DNA from: Burkholderiaceae bacterium | GTDB taxonomy: Bacteria; Pseudomonadota; Gammaproteobacteria; Burkholderiales; Burkholderiaceae_C | Length of the DNA: 64,000 bases | NCBI GenBank assembly: GCA_023150375.1 | Contig: JAKLLA010000010.1 | Span: 62,001-126,000 of the forward strand | Direction: 5' to 3' | In this document: positions 56,029 through 64,000 of the stretch, piece after piece | How positions within the stretch are numbered: position 1 is the stretch's first letter | Layout of the letters: each line of letters starts with the position of its first letter | Notes under the pieces: model-generated | Told to the model about the DNA's origin: nothing | Database searches by the model: none | What the model saw: the letters and a program-made list of their open reading frames with translations, nothing else | Position numbers and translations under genes: made by a program

Positions 56029-56658
56029 ATGAAGCCCTCGTACCTGATCTTCGACTTCGGCGGCGTGCTGTTCCACTGGAATCCGGTCCGGTTGCTGGCG
56101 CAGGTGCTGCCCGGGCGGGCGAACACGCCCGAGAACGCCATGCTCTGGAAGGACCGCTTCTTCCAGGGCTACACCGGCGACTGGGGCGCCTTCGACGCCG
56201 GGCTGATCGACATGGCCGAGACGGTGCGGCGCATCGCCGTGCGCACCGGCCTGGCGCCCGACGAGGTGCAGGCGGTGATGGACGCGGTGCCCGACGCGCT
56301 GGCGCCGATCCCCGAATCGGTGGCGCTGCTGCGTCGCCTGCGCGGGGCCGGCCATCGGCTGTACTTCCTGTCCAACATGCCGGCACCGTTCGCGGCCCAT
56401 CTGAGCCGCACGCACGACTTCCTGCGCGCCTTCGACGACGGCGTGTTCTCTTCCGAGGTGCGTCTGGCCAAGCCCGACCCGGCGATCTTCGCGCTGGCGC
56501 TGCAGCGTTTCGAGATCCCGGCGCGCAGCGCGCTGTTCATCGACGACCACCTGGGCAATGTCGAGGCGGCGAACCGCTTCGGCCTGCCGGCGCTGCTGTT
56601 CACCGACGCACAGCGGCTCGAGCGCGACCTCGCCACGCGGGGCCTGCGGCTCGGTTGA
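56029..56658 (+). CDS. HAD-superfamily hydrolase (YihX/HAD-IA-like)
   Basis: This 209-residue HAD enzyme has motif 1 FDFGGVLFHW (Asp9 nucleophile; the usual DxD second Asp is Gly, as in the YihX/epoxide-hydrolase N-like group), motif 2 YFLSNMPAP (about 120), motif 3 Lys in RLAKPDPAIF (about 151) and motif 4 LFIDDHLGNVEAA (about 173-185). YihX dephosphorylates alpha-glucose-1-phosphate; that this one does the same beside pgi is inference. GAGGAG precedes the ATG by eight bases; it begins 25 bases after pgi. Confidence 0.82.
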   Translation: MKPSYLIFDFGGVLFHWNPVRLLAQVLPGRANTPENAMLWKDRFFQGYTGDWGAFDAGLIDMAETVRRIAVRTGLAPDEVQAVMDAVPDALAPIPESVALLRRLRGAGHRLYFLSNMPAPFAAHLSRTHDFLRAFDDGVFSSEVRLAKPDPAIFALALQRFEIPARSALFIDDHLGNVEAANRFGLPALLFTDAQRLERDLATRGLRLG

Positions 56659-56688
56659 CGGCCGCCCCCGGCCGGCCGTCCGGCAGCG

Positions 56689-57879
56689 TCACGGCCGTGC
56701 CAGCCAGCGCTCCACCAGCCGCACCCAGAGCGTGGCCCCCAGCGGGATCAGCGCGTCGTTGAAGTCGTAGTTCGGGTTGTGCAGCGTGCACGGGCCCAGG
56801 CCGTGGCCCTGTTCGCGGTGGCCGCCGTCGCCGTTGCCGATCATGAAATACGCGCCGGGGCGGGCCTGCAGGAAGTAGCTGAAGTCCTCGGCGCCCATGG
56901 TCGGCTCGAAGGCCAGGGTGTGGTCGGCGCCGACCAGCTCGGTCATCACGCCGCGCACGAACTCGGCCTCGGCAGGGTGGTTGATCGTGGGTGGGTAGTT
57001 GCGGTGGAACTCGAAATCCACCTCGGCGCCGAAGGCCGCCGCGGTGTGCTGCGCGATCTCGCGCATGCGCTGCTCCACCAGGTCGAGCACCGGCAGCGTG
57101 AAGGTGCGCACCGTGCCCTGGATCTCGGCGAAGTCGGGCACCACGTTGGTGGCCTCGCCGGTATGGATCATCGTCACCGAGAGCACCGCGGCGTCGGTGG
57201 GCTTCTTGTTGCGCGTCACGATGGTCTGGAAGGCCTGCACCATCTGGCAGGCCACCGGCACCGGGTCGATGCCGTTGTGCGGCAGCGCGGCATGCGAGCC
57301 CTTGCCGCGGATGGTGATGCGGAACTCGTTGCTCGAGGCCATGATCGGCCCGCTGCAGATCGCGAACTGACCGGCGGCCATGCCGGGCCAGTTGTGCATG
57401 CCGAAGATCGCCTCCATCGGAAAGCGCTCGAACAGGCCGTCGGCGATCATCTCGCGCGCGCCGCCGCCGCCTTCCTCGGCGGGCTGGAAGACCAGGTAGA
57501 CGCTGCCGTCGAAGTCGCGCTGCGCGGCCAGGTGCTTGGCCGCGGCCAGCAGCATCGCGGTGTGGCCGTCGTGGCCGCAGGCGTGCATGCGGCCCGGGTG
57601 GCGGCTGGCGTGGGCGAAGCGGTTGTGCTCGGTCATCGGCAGGGCGTCCATGTCGGCGCGCAGCCCGATGGCCCGGGGGGAGCTGCCGTGGCGGATCACG
57701 CCGACCACGCCGGTGCGGCCCAGCCCGCGATGCACCTCGATGCCCCACTCGGTCAGCCGCTGCGCGACCAGCTCGGCGGTGCGCAGTTCCTGGAAGCACA
57801 GCTCCGGATGGGCGTGCAGGTCACGGCGGATCGCGGTCAGCAGCGGCGCATCGGCGGCGATCGAGGGCAGGGCGGTCAT
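56689..57879 (-). CDS. M20-family amidohydrolase (hippurate hydrolase-like)
   Basis: This 396-residue metallo-amidohydrolase resembles hippurate/N-acyl-amino-acid hydrolases. The metal ligands are in RADMDALPM (about residues 71-79), MHACGHDGHTAMLL (about 99-112) and QPAEEGGGGAREMI (about 130-143; Glu-Glu base pair). The dimerisation lid domain lies at about 180-300, and the closing MGAEDFSYF carries a late ligand. The substrate is an N-acyl amino acid or peptide-like compound; it cannot be specified. It is a single gene convergent with the HAD gene and divergent from the molybdopterin enzyme. Confidence 0.88.
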   Translation of the reverse strand: MTALPSIAADAPLLTAIRRDLHAHPELCFQELRTAELVAQRLTEWGIEVHRGLGRTGVVGVIRHGSSPRAIGLRADMDALPMTEHNRFAHASRHPGRMHACGHDGHTAMLLAAAKHLAAQRDFDGSVYLVFQPAEEGGGGAREMIADGLFERFPMEAIFGMHNWPGMAAGQFAICSGPIMASSNEFRITIRGKGSHAALPHNGIDPVPVACQMVQAFQTIVTRNKKPTDAAVLSVTMIHTGEATNVVPDFAEIQGTVRTFTLPVLDLVEQRMREIAQHTAAAFGAEVDFEFHRNYPPTINHPAEAEFVRGVMTELVGADHTLAFEPTMGAEDFSYFLQARPGAYFMIGNGDGGHREQGHGLGPCTLHNPNYDFNDALIPLGATLWVRLVERWLARP

Positions 57880-58007
57880 TCGGTCGGTCTCCGGGGCGGT
57901 TCTCGGGCGTCGGTTGCCCAGCGCCGGATCTTATCGTTGCCCCGTTGCCCCCGTGCCTGGCGCGGCAGGGCGGGGCGGGCCCGGCCGCCTCGTGCCATCA
58001 TTCCTGC

Positions 58008-60110
58008 ATGAGCACCGCCGCCGCTGCCGCCGATCTTCCCCTGCGCCAGGTCCATGCCGCCTGCCCGCACGACTGCCCGGACACCTGTGCCATCCGGGTC
58101 ACGCTGCAGGGCGAGCAGATCCTGCGCCTGCAGGGCGACCCGGACCACCCGCCGACCCACGGCGCGCTGTGCACCAAGGTGTCGCGCTACGCCGAGCGCC
58201 TCGGGCATCCCGAGCGGGTGCTCACGCCGCTGCGGCGCGTCGGGCCGAAGGGGGCGGGCCGCTTCGAGCCGGTGAGCTGGGACGAGGCGCTGGACGACAT
58301 CGCCGCGCGGCTGGCGGCGATCGCGGCGCGCGATCCGCAGGCCATCGTGCCGTACAGCTACGCCGGCACGATGGGCTTCGTGCAGGGCGAGGGCATGGCC
58401 GCACGCTTCTGGAACCGGCTGGGCGCCTCGCGGCTGCACCGCAGCATCTGTGCCGAGGCGGGCGCCACCGGGCTGGCGCTGACCTACGGCGCCACGGTGG
58501 GCATGCACCTCGAGCACTTTGCCGAGAGCCGGCTGATCCTGATCTGGGGCAGCAACTCGATCGCCTCGAACCTGCATTTCTGGACCTACGCCCAGGCGGC
58601 CAAGCGCGCCGGGGCCAAGCTGATCGCGATCGATCCGCGTTGCAGCGAGACGGCGCAGAAGTGCCACCAGCACCTCGCGCTGCGCCCCGGTACCGACGCC
58701 GCGCTCGCGCTGGGCCTGATGCACGAGCTGATCGTGCACGACTGGCTGGACCACGACTACCTGGACCGCTATGTCGAAGGCTGGCCCGAGCTGCGCGAGC
58801 GCGCGCTGCAGTGGCCGCCCGAGCGTGCGGCCGCCGTGTGCGGGCTGAGCGTCGAGGAGGTGCAGGGCCTGGCGCGCGACTACGGCACGCTGGCGCCGGC
58901 GGCGATCCGCCTGAACTACGGCATGCAGCGGGTGCACGGCGGTGGCAACGCGGTGCGGCTGATCGCCCTGCTGCCCTGCCTGGTGGGGGCCTGGCGACAG
59001 CCTGCCGGCGGGCTGCTGCTGTCGGCCTCGGGCTGGAACAAGCCGCTGCGCAATCCGGCCTACGCCCATCCGGAGCTTCTGGCCGGGCGGCAGCCGCGCA
59101 CGATCAACATGGTGCGCATCGGCGATGCGCTGCGGGCGATGCCGGGCGATGCGGTGCTCGACGGCGGGCCGCGCATCGAGGCGCTGGTGGTCTACAACAG
59201 CAACCCGGTGGCGGTGGCGCCCGAATCGGGCCAGGTGGCGGCCGGTTTCGCGCGCGAGGACCTCTTCACCGTGGTGCTGGAGCATTTCCTCACCGACACC
59301 GCCGACCACGCCGACTACGTGCTGCCCGCGACCATGCAGCTCGAGCACTGGGACGTGCACGCCAGCTACGGCCACACCTGGCTGCTGATCAACGAGCCGG
59401 CCCTGCCGCCGCGCGGCCAGGCCCGGCCGAACACGCAGTTCTTCCGTGAGCTGGCCGCGCGCCTGGGCTTCGACGAGCCCTGTTTCCGCGACGACGACCT
59501 GACGCTGGCGCGCCAGGCCTTCGGCCCGGCGGTGGACTTCGAGGCGCTGCGGCGCGACGGCTGGGTGAAGCTGGACCTGCCGCCGGCGCCCTTCGCCGAG
59601 GGCGGCTTCTTCACGCCCAGCGGACGCGCGCGTGCCTGCGGCCCTGGCCTGCCGCTGCCCGACCACCTGCCCAACCACGAGTGCGCCGAGTCCGACCCGG
59701 CCCTGGCGGCGCGCTACCCGCTGGCGATGATCTCGCCGCCGGCGCGCCACTTCCTGAACTCCACCTTCGTCAACATTACCAGCCTGCAGGCCATCGAACG
59801 CGAGCCGCTGCTCGAGATGCATCCGCAGGATGCGGCCGCGCGCGGCATTGCCGACGGCGACGCGGTCTGTGTCTACAACGACCGGGGCCGCTACCACTGC
59901 ATTGCCCGCGTCGGCCCGCAGGCCCGGCCCGGCGTGGTCAACGGCCTGGGCGTGTGGTGGCGCAAGCTCGGCCGGCGCGGCACCAACGTCAACGAGCTGA
60001 CCCATCAGCGCCTGACCGATCTGGGCGAGGCGCCCTGCTTCTACGACTGCCTGGTGCAGGTGGAACGCGATGCGGCGGTGCCCGCCGGGTCGGAAGGTCG
60101 CGCGGCATGA
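58008..60110 (+). CDS. Molybdopterin oxidoreductase family protein (DMSO reductase superfamily)
   Basis: This 700-residue protein has an N-terminal 4Fe-4S site (CPHDCPDTC at about residues 17-25, with a fourth Cys in GALCTKVS), followed by the MGD-binding domains: LILIWGSNSIASN, AKLIAIDPRCSETAQK (about 205-220) and the C-terminal dinucleotide-binding domain with ARHFLNSTFVN and NDRGRYHCIA. There is no twin-arginine signal, so it is cytoplasmic. The residue after GMQR-type motifs does not reveal the Mo ligand clearly. It resembles orphan formate-dehydrogenase/nitrate-reductase-like enzymes; the substrate is unknown. ATG 58008 is chosen; upstream open sequence is not conserved. It overlaps the aminopeptidase gene by 4 bases. 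Confidence 0.82.
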   Translation: MSTAAAAADLPLRQVHAACPHDCPDTCAIRVTLQGEQILRLQGDPDHPPTHGALCTKVSRYAERLGHPERVLTPLRRVGPKGAGRFEPVSWDEALDDIAARLAAIAARDPQAIVPYSYAGTMGFVQGEGMAARFWNRLGASRLHRSICAEAGATGLALTYGATVGMHLEHFAESRLILIWGSNSIASNLHFWTYAQAAKRAGAKLIAIDPRCSETAQKCHQHLALRPGTDAALALGLMHELIVHDWLDHDYLDRYVEGWPELRERALQWPPERAAAVCGLSVEEVQGLARDYGTLAPAAIRLNYGMQRVHGGGNAVRLIALLPCLVGAWRQPAGGLLLSASGWNKPLRNPAYAHPELLAGRQPRTINMVRIGDALRAMPGDAVLDGGPRIEALVVYNSNPVAVAPESGQVAAGFAREDLFTVVLEHFLTDTADHADYVLPATMQLEHWDVHASYGHTWLLINEPALPPRGQARPNTQFFRELAARLGFDEPCFRDDDLTLARQAFGPAVDFEALRRDGWVKLDLPPAPFAEGGFFTPSGRARACGPGLPLPDHLPNHECAESDPALAARYPLAMISPPARHFLNSTFVNITSLQAIEREPLLEMHPQDAAARGIADGDAVCVYNDRGRYHCIARVGPQARPGVVNGLGVWWRKLGRRGTNVNELTHQRLTDLGEAPCFYDCLVQVERDAAVPAGSEGRAA

Positions 60111-61207
60111 GCCGGCCCGCGCCGCGCGTCGGCGGGATGAGGGTGCGGCGGACCCGCCGGGCGCCGGCGCTGGCCGCGCTGCTGCTGGCGCTGGGCCTGG
60201 GCGGCTGCGCCCATGTCGAGTACTACTGGCAGTCGGCCAGCGGCCACCTGGAGCTGCTGCGCGCGGCCCGTCCGGTGGACGACTGGATCGCCGACCCGGC
60301 CACGCCGGCCGACCTGCGCGAGCGGCTGCGCCTCAGCCAGGGCCTGCGCGACTACGCCTCGCGCGCGCTGGCGCTGCCGGACAACGCCAGCTACCGCCGC
60401 TACGCCGACCTGAAGCGCCCGGCCGCAGTGTGGAACGTGGTGGCCACGCGCGAGCTGTCGCTGGACCTGAAGGCCTGGTGCCATCCGGTGGTGGGCTGCG
60501 TGGGCTACCGCGGCTACTTCGAGCGCCCCGAGGCCGATGCGCTGGCCCGGCAGCTGCAGGCCGAGGGCTGGGAGACCTACGTCTACGCGGTGCCGGCCTA
60601 CTCGACGCTGGGCAAGCTGCCCGGGCGCTGGTTCGCCGACCCGCTGCTCAACACCTTCATCGGCGGCTCCGAGGTGGATCTGGCGCGGCTGATCTTCCAC
60701 GAGCTCAGCCACCAGGTGGCCTACGCCGACGACGACACGGTGTTCAACGAGTCCTACGCCACTGCGGTGGAGCGCCTGGGCAGTGCGCAGTGGCTGCGCT
60801 CGCTCGGACGCGAGGCGCTGCTCGACGCCACGGCGCAGCAGGACCGGCGGCGCGACGAGTTCCGTGCGCTGGCGCTGCGCACCCGCGCCGAGCTGGTGGC
60901 GCTCTATGCCGGCCCGGCGGGCGAGGCCGACAAGCGCAGCGCCAAGGCCGGGATCCTGGCGCGCATGCGCGCCGCGCATGCCGCGCTCAAGGCCGGGCCC
61001 TGGCAGGGCTACGCCGGCTACGACCGCTGGTTCGAGTCGGCCGGCAATCCCCAGCTGGCGATCCTGGGGGCCTACAACGAGCGGGTCGGCGAGTTCGAGC
61101 GGCTGTTCGAGCGCCTGGGGCGCGACTGGCCGCGCTTCCACGCCGAGGTCCGGCGGCTGGCCGGCCTGCCCAAGGCCGAGCGCGACGCGCAGCTGGCGCT
61201 GCGCTGA
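60107..61207 (+). CDS. Putative lipoprotein aminopeptidase (zinc metallopeptidase-like)
   Basis: This 366-residue protein has a basic N-terminus, a hydrophobic segment and a lipobox LGGC (about residue 35), so it is probably a lipoprotein. A zinc-peptidase motif LIFHELSHQVAY (HExxH-like, here HELSH, about 201-212) with a downstream ESYATAVE Glu (about 223) fits the predicted aminopeptidase (PF10023-type) family. Length and the WYYWQSASGHLELL-like start (VEYYWQSASGHLELLR) match that family. It overlaps the molybdopterin oxidoreductase stop by 4 bases; a functional link is not evident. ATG 60137 is an alternative start. Confidence 0.8.
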   Translation: MSRPAPRVGGMRVRRTRRAPALAALLLALGLGGCAHVEYYWQSASGHLELLRAARPVDDWIADPATPADLRERLRLSQGLRDYASRALALPDNASYRRYADLKRPAAVWNVVATRELSLDLKAWCHPVVGCVGYRGYFERPEADALARQLQAEGWETYVYAVPAYSTLGKLPGRWFADPLLNTFIGGSEVDLARLIFHELSHQVAYADDDTVFNESYATAVERLGSAQWLRSLGREALLDATAQQDRRRDEFRALALRTRAELVALYAGPAGEADKRSAKAGILARMRAAHAALKAGPWQGYAGYDRWFESAGNPQLAILGAYNERVGEFERLFERLGRDWPRFHAEVRRLAGLPKAERDAQLALR

Positions 61208-61216
61208 GCATCCGGC

Positions 61217-61858
61217 TCAGAAGCCGAGCGAGGCCAGCAGGTCGTCGACCTCGCCCTGGTCCTGCACCACGTCGGTGCGCCCGGTGGCGTCGACCACCGG
61301 GCCGTGCAACACGCCCGGGTCGACCTTCTCGCGGTGTTCGGGCGGCACGACCTGCACCAGCAGCTTGACCAGGTTGGTCTCCAGCTCGTTGGCCAGATTG
61401 ACCACCTTGGCCACCACCTGGCCGGTCAGGTCGTGAAAGTCCTGCGCCAGCATGATGTCGGTGAGGTGCTGGTCGATGCGGGCCGTGGCCGCCTCGACAT
61501 CGTGCACGAAGTTCAGCACCGCGCCGCTGGCCACGGCCTTGACCGGATCGCGCACCAGCGCCTCGGCCAGGGCTCGCGTCTCGGTGGCGATATGGTGATG
61601 CTCGTACTTCGCCTGGTCCACCGAGTTCAGCACCTTCTCGGCCGCGTCGCTGGTCTTGCGCACGATGTAGTTCAGGCGGCTGCGGGCGTCGGGCAGGCCC
61701 TCGGTGGCGACCTTGAGCTGGGGCATCACGCCCAGCTGCTGCATCGTGTCGTGCAGCAGTCGGGTGATCGCGCCGATCTGCAGGAACACCGTGTCCGGCG
61801 TGGCCGGTGTTTCGGAGGAGACGGTCACGGAGGCGGTGGCGACGGCTTCGGCGGTCAT
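61217..61858 (-). CDS. cheZ: Chemotaxis protein phosphatase CheZ
   Basis: This 213-residue CheY-P phosphatase is a long four-helix-bundle protein. The catalytic segment is LAQDFHDLTGQVVAKV (about residues 135-150; the active-site Asp and Gln are present). The C-terminal tail GEVDDLLASLGF is the CheY-binding helix. The ATG at 61858 starts MTAEAVATAS; the open frame upstream belongs to the cheY region. It is the last gene of motA-motB-cheY-cheZ, 11 bases after cheY. Confidence 0.94.
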   Translation of the reverse strand: MTAEAVATASVTVSSETPATPDTVFLQIGAITRLLHDTMQQLGVMPQLKVATEGLPDARSRLNYIVRKTSDAAEKVLNSVDQAKYEHHHIATETRALAEALVRDPVKAVASGAVLNFVHDVEAATARIDQHLTDIMLAQDFHDLTGQVVAKVVNLANELETNLVKLLVQVVPPEHREKVDPGVLHGPVVDATGRTDVVQDQGEVDDLLASLGF

Positions 61859-61869
61859 GGTCGGCTCCC

Positions 61870-62268
61870 TCAGGCGGTGGCGCCCAGCTTCTGCATGATC
61901 TTGGTGACCTTCTCCTCCAGCGTGGCCTTGGTGAAGGGCTTGACGATGTAGCCGGCCGCGCCGCTCTGGGCGGCGAGCACGATGTCCTCCTTGCGCGCCT
62001 CGGCGGTGACCATCAGCACCGGCAGGTGCCGTAGCGACTCGTCGGCCTTGATGGCCTTGAGCAGCTCGAAGCCGGTCATGTTGGGCATGTTGATGTCGCT
62101 GACGACGAAGTCGAAGCGGCCGCTGCGCAGCATGTTCAGCGCCACGGCGCCGTCCTCGGCTTCCTCGACGTTGTTGCAGCCCATCTCCTTGAGCAGGCCA
62201 CGCACGATGCGGCGCATGGTCGAGAAGTCGTCGACGACCAGGAACTTGAGGTCGGTAGAGGCAGTCAT
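61870..62268 (-). CDS. cheY: Chemotaxis response regulator CheY
   Basis: This 132-residue single-domain receiver has the acidic pair in [12 protein letters not shown], the phosphorylated Asp in [12 protein letters not shown] (about residue 59), Thr in [12 protein letters not shown] and Lys in [11 protein letters not shown]. The FSTMRRIV segment and NMTGFELLK are CheY-specific. Phospho-CheY binds FliM to change flagellar rotation. AAGGAG sits six bases upstream of the ATG. It lies between motB and cheZ. Confidence 0.96.
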   Translation of the reverse strand: MTASTDLKFLVVDDFSTMRRIVRGLLKEMGCNNVEEAEDGAVALNMLRSGRFDFVVSDINMPNMTGFELLKAIKADESLRHLPVLMVTAEARKEDIVLAAQSGAAGYIVKPFTKATLEEKVTKIMQKLGATA

Positions 62269-62321
62269 GTGCGCTCCTTGGCGGATCTGAAAAAGGGGGC
62301 CGGGACGGGATGGTCCCCGGG

Positions 62322-63266
62322 TTATCGGTGCGGAATCGGCGGACTTGACGCCCCGCCGTCGGGCGGCTCGGCTTCCTCCTCCTCGACCGGGGCGTCGCCG
62401 GACTGGAAGAAGCGTTCCTCCGCATCGCGCGTCATCACGATGATGCTGATGCGGCGGTTGATCGGGTCGAAGGGGTCCTGGCGGGTGAAGGGCACGCTGG
62501 CGGCCAGCCCCTGCACCCGCAGGATGCGTGCGTCGTCCAGCCCGCCGGCGAGCAACTCGCGTCGGGAGGCGTTGGCGCGGTCGGCCGAGAGCTCCCAGTT
62601 GCTGTAGCCCAGGCCGCTGCCCATCGGCTGCGCGTCGGTGTGGCCCTCCAGGGTCAGGCGGTTGGGCACTTCGGTGAGCACCGAGCCGATGGCGCGCAGG
62701 ATGTCGCGCATGTAGGCCTGCACCTCGGCCGAGCCGCTGTCGAACATCGGCCGGCGCTGGTCGTCGACGATCTGGATGCGCAGGCCCTCGCGGGTCATGT
62801 CCAGCCGCACCTGCGACTTGAACTCGGCCAGCTTGGGCGAGTTGGCGATCACCTCGGCCATCTTGTCCTTCAGCTCGCTCAGTCGCGCCTGCTCGGCCTT
62901 GCGCTGCTCGGCCTTGAGCGCCTTGAGGTTGTAGGTCTTGCGCTCGCGCTCGATGTCGCCCTTCTTGACCTGGCCGCCCTGGCGCGACAGGTCGGTGCCG
63001 CCGCCCTTGATCAGCGAGGAGGCGTCGCCGGCGCCGGAGCCGCCACCCATCAGCGCCACCTTCAGCGGCGACTGGAAGTAGTCGGCGATGCCCTTCTTGT
63101 CGCCCTCGGTGGTCGAGCCCAGCAGCCACATCAGCAGGAAGAAGGCCATCATCGCGGTGACGAAGTCCGCGTAGGCGATCTTCCAGGCGCCGCCGTGCGC
63201 GGCGTGACCGCCCTTCTTGATCTTCTTGATGATGATGGGCTGGAGCTTCTTGGCATCACCGGCCAT
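62322..63266 (-). CDS. motB: Flagellar stator protein MotB
   Basis: This 314-residue stator subunit has a cytoplasmic N-terminus rich in Lys/Gly, one transmembrane helix with the proton-accepting Asp in [20 protein letters not shown] (about residues 32-51), a plug region (about 55-75) and the C-terminal OmpA-like peptidoglycan-binding domain (about 165-285; [11 protein letters not shown] and [14 protein letters not shown]). A coiled Lys/Glu/Ala segment (about 105-140) joins them. It follows motA by 39 bases. The last 30 residues are an acidic/Pro tail. Confidence 0.95.
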   Translation of the reverse strand: MAGDAKKLQPIIIKKIKKGGHAAHGGAWKIAYADFVTAMMAFFLLMWLLGSTTEGDKKGIADYFQSPLKVALMGGGSGAGDASSLIKGGGTDLSRQGGQVKKGDIERERKTYNLKALKAEQRKAEQARLSELKDKMAEVIANSPKLAEFKSQVRLDMTREGLRIQIVDDQRRPMFDSGSAEVQAYMRDILRAIGSVLTEVPNRLTLEGHTDAQPMGSGLGYSNWELSADRANASRRELLAGGLDDARILRVQGLAASVPFTRQDPFDPINRRISIIVMTRDAEERFFQSGDAPVEEEEAEPPDGGASSPPIPHR

Positions 63267-63305
63267 GGCGCTCTCCCGTCCGATCGGGGTTCATGCTGCG
63301 GCGGC

Positions 63306-64000
63306 TCACTTCTTCTTGAGGTGCGCTTCCAGCTCGGCGAAGCTGGGGCGGTCGCCCGAATACAGCACCTTGCGGCCGAACTCGATGGCGATCTGCGGCG
63401 CGTAGCCCTGCATGCTCGCGAGCAGCGTGCTCTTGATGCACTGCAGTTCCTTGCCGGCCTCCTCGACCTTCTGTTCCAGCAGGCCGCCCAGCGGCTCCAC
63501 GAAGCCGTAGGCCAGCAGGATGCCCAGGAAGGTGCCCACCAGCGCCGAGCCGATCATGCCGCCCAGCACCGCCGGCGGCTGACCCACCGAGCCCATGGTG
63601 TTCACCACGCCCAGCACCGCGGCGACGATGCCGAAGGCCGGCAGGCCGCCGGCGAGCCGGCCGATGGCGGCCACCGCGGCATGCTCTTCCTGGTGATGGG
63701 TCTCGATCTCCTGATCCATCAGGCTCTCGATCTCGTGGGCATTCAGGTTGCCCGACACCATCATGCGCAGGTAGTCCGTGATGAACTCGGTGACATGGTG
63801 GTCGTTGCCCACCGCCGGGTACTTCTGGAAGATGGCCGAGCTGTGCGGGTCCTCGACGTCCTTCTCGATGGACATCAGGCCTTCCTTGCGCACCTTCTGC
63901 AGCAGGTCGTACATCAGCGACAGCAGCTCCATGTAGCGGGCCTTGTTGAACTTGCTGCCCTTGAAGCAGCGGCCCAGGCCGGCCATGGAGGACTTAATCA
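63306..64000 (-). CDS. motA: Flagellar stator protein MotA (5' end outside the window)
   Basis: The visible ~231 residues cover most of MotA: a cytoplasmic domain with YMELLSLMYDLLQKVRKEGL, the Arg/Glu cluster, and the last two membrane helices with PAFGIVAAVLGVVNTMGSVG and SALVGTFLGILLAYGFVEPLG. MotA is about 286 residues, so roughly 55-60 N-terminal residues lie beyond the right edge. The frame is open to the last base; an internal ATG at 63986 is not the real start. It forms the proton-conducting stator with MotB. Confidence 0.94.
   Translation of the reverse strand, partial: IKSSMAGLGRCFKGSKFNKARYMELLSLMYDLLQKVRKEGLMSIEKDVEDPHSSAIFQKYPAVGNDHHVTEFITDYLRMMVSGNLNAHEIESLMDQEIETHHQEEHAAVAAIGRLAGGLPAFGIVAAVLGVVNTMGSVGQPPAVLGGMIGSALVGTFLGILLAYGFVEPLGGLLEQKVEEAGKELQCIKSTLLASMQGYAPQIAIEFGRKVLYSGDRPSFAELEAHLKKK

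Noticed and set aside
63306-64000. Truncated motA as a pseudogene
   Set aside because: The reading frame is open to the last base of the window; the missing N-terminus is explained by the window edge.

Overview
The window is about 70% G+C and densely packed. Its gene content is that of a motile, Gram-negative betaproteobacterium of the order Burkholderiales. Supporting marks are a classical 16-stranded-type porin, the mlaFEDACB order, pilMNOPQ-aroKB-dgt, a gspC | gspGHIJKLMNDEF type II secretion locus, motAB-cheYZ, hexR/zwf facing tal/pgi, and GC-rich double-hairpin repeats typical of this order. The Leptothrix/Sphaerotilus/Rubrivivax neighbourhood is a reasonable guess, but that is inference only. 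No rRNA, tRNA, CRISPR array, prophage or intact insertion sequence was seen.

Layout. 0-4.8 kb: an acyl-CoA ligase followed by branched-chain-type ABC transporter genes (livG, livH, running off the left edge), divergent from a Crp/Fnr-family regulator. 4.8-5.8 kb: a stand-alone Lon-like AAA+ ATPase. 6.0-17.8 kb: a complete type II secretion machine on the minus strand, with gspC divergent. 17.8-20.7 kb: a CobT-like phosphoribosyltransferase and threonine dehydratase (ilvA). A previously unannotated small-RNA candidate with its own promoter and terminator lies just upstream of ilvA. 21-25 kb: OsmC-like protein, Coq7, porin, DUF3047 protein, LptM-like lipoprotein, CyaY. 25-27.5 kb: PBP1A. 27.6-37.9 kb: pilMNOPQ, an unusual Ig-repeat lipoprotein, aroK, aroB and dgt. 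37.9-46.3 kb: cysK, a degenerate RAYT-type transposase and gltBD. 46.5-50.6 kb: the Mla phospholipid transport operon. 50.6-56.7 kb: a glucose-6-phosphate node (zwf, hexR, tal, pgi, HAD hydrolase) with a textbook HexR operator. 56.7-61.2 kb: an M20 amidohydrolase, a molybdopterin oxidoreductase and a lipoprotein aminopeptidase. 61.2-64 kb: cheZ, cheY, motB and motA (motA is cut by the right edge).

How the genes fit together. Much of the window builds or maintains the envelope: type II secretion, type IV pilus alignment complex and secretin, Mla lipid asymmetry, PBP1A beside the pil operon, porin and flagellar stator. The metabolic part covers nitrogen assimilation (gltBD), aromatic and branched-chain amino acids (aroKB, ilvA), cysteine (cysK) and HexR-controlled sugar phosphate metabolism. 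Many cistrons overlap by 4 bases (ATGA or GTGA), so the operon calls are firm.

The most interesting items are the putative small RNA at 20824-20960 (perfectly spaced promoter, unpaired C/U-rich anti-Shine-Dalgarno stretch, strong terminator); the RAYT-like protein that has lost one catalytic histidine, with a palindrome beside the gltB promoter; the CobT homologue lacking both expected catalytic glutamates; and the Ig-repeat lipoprotein with calcium-loop-like motifs inserted between pilQ and aroK.
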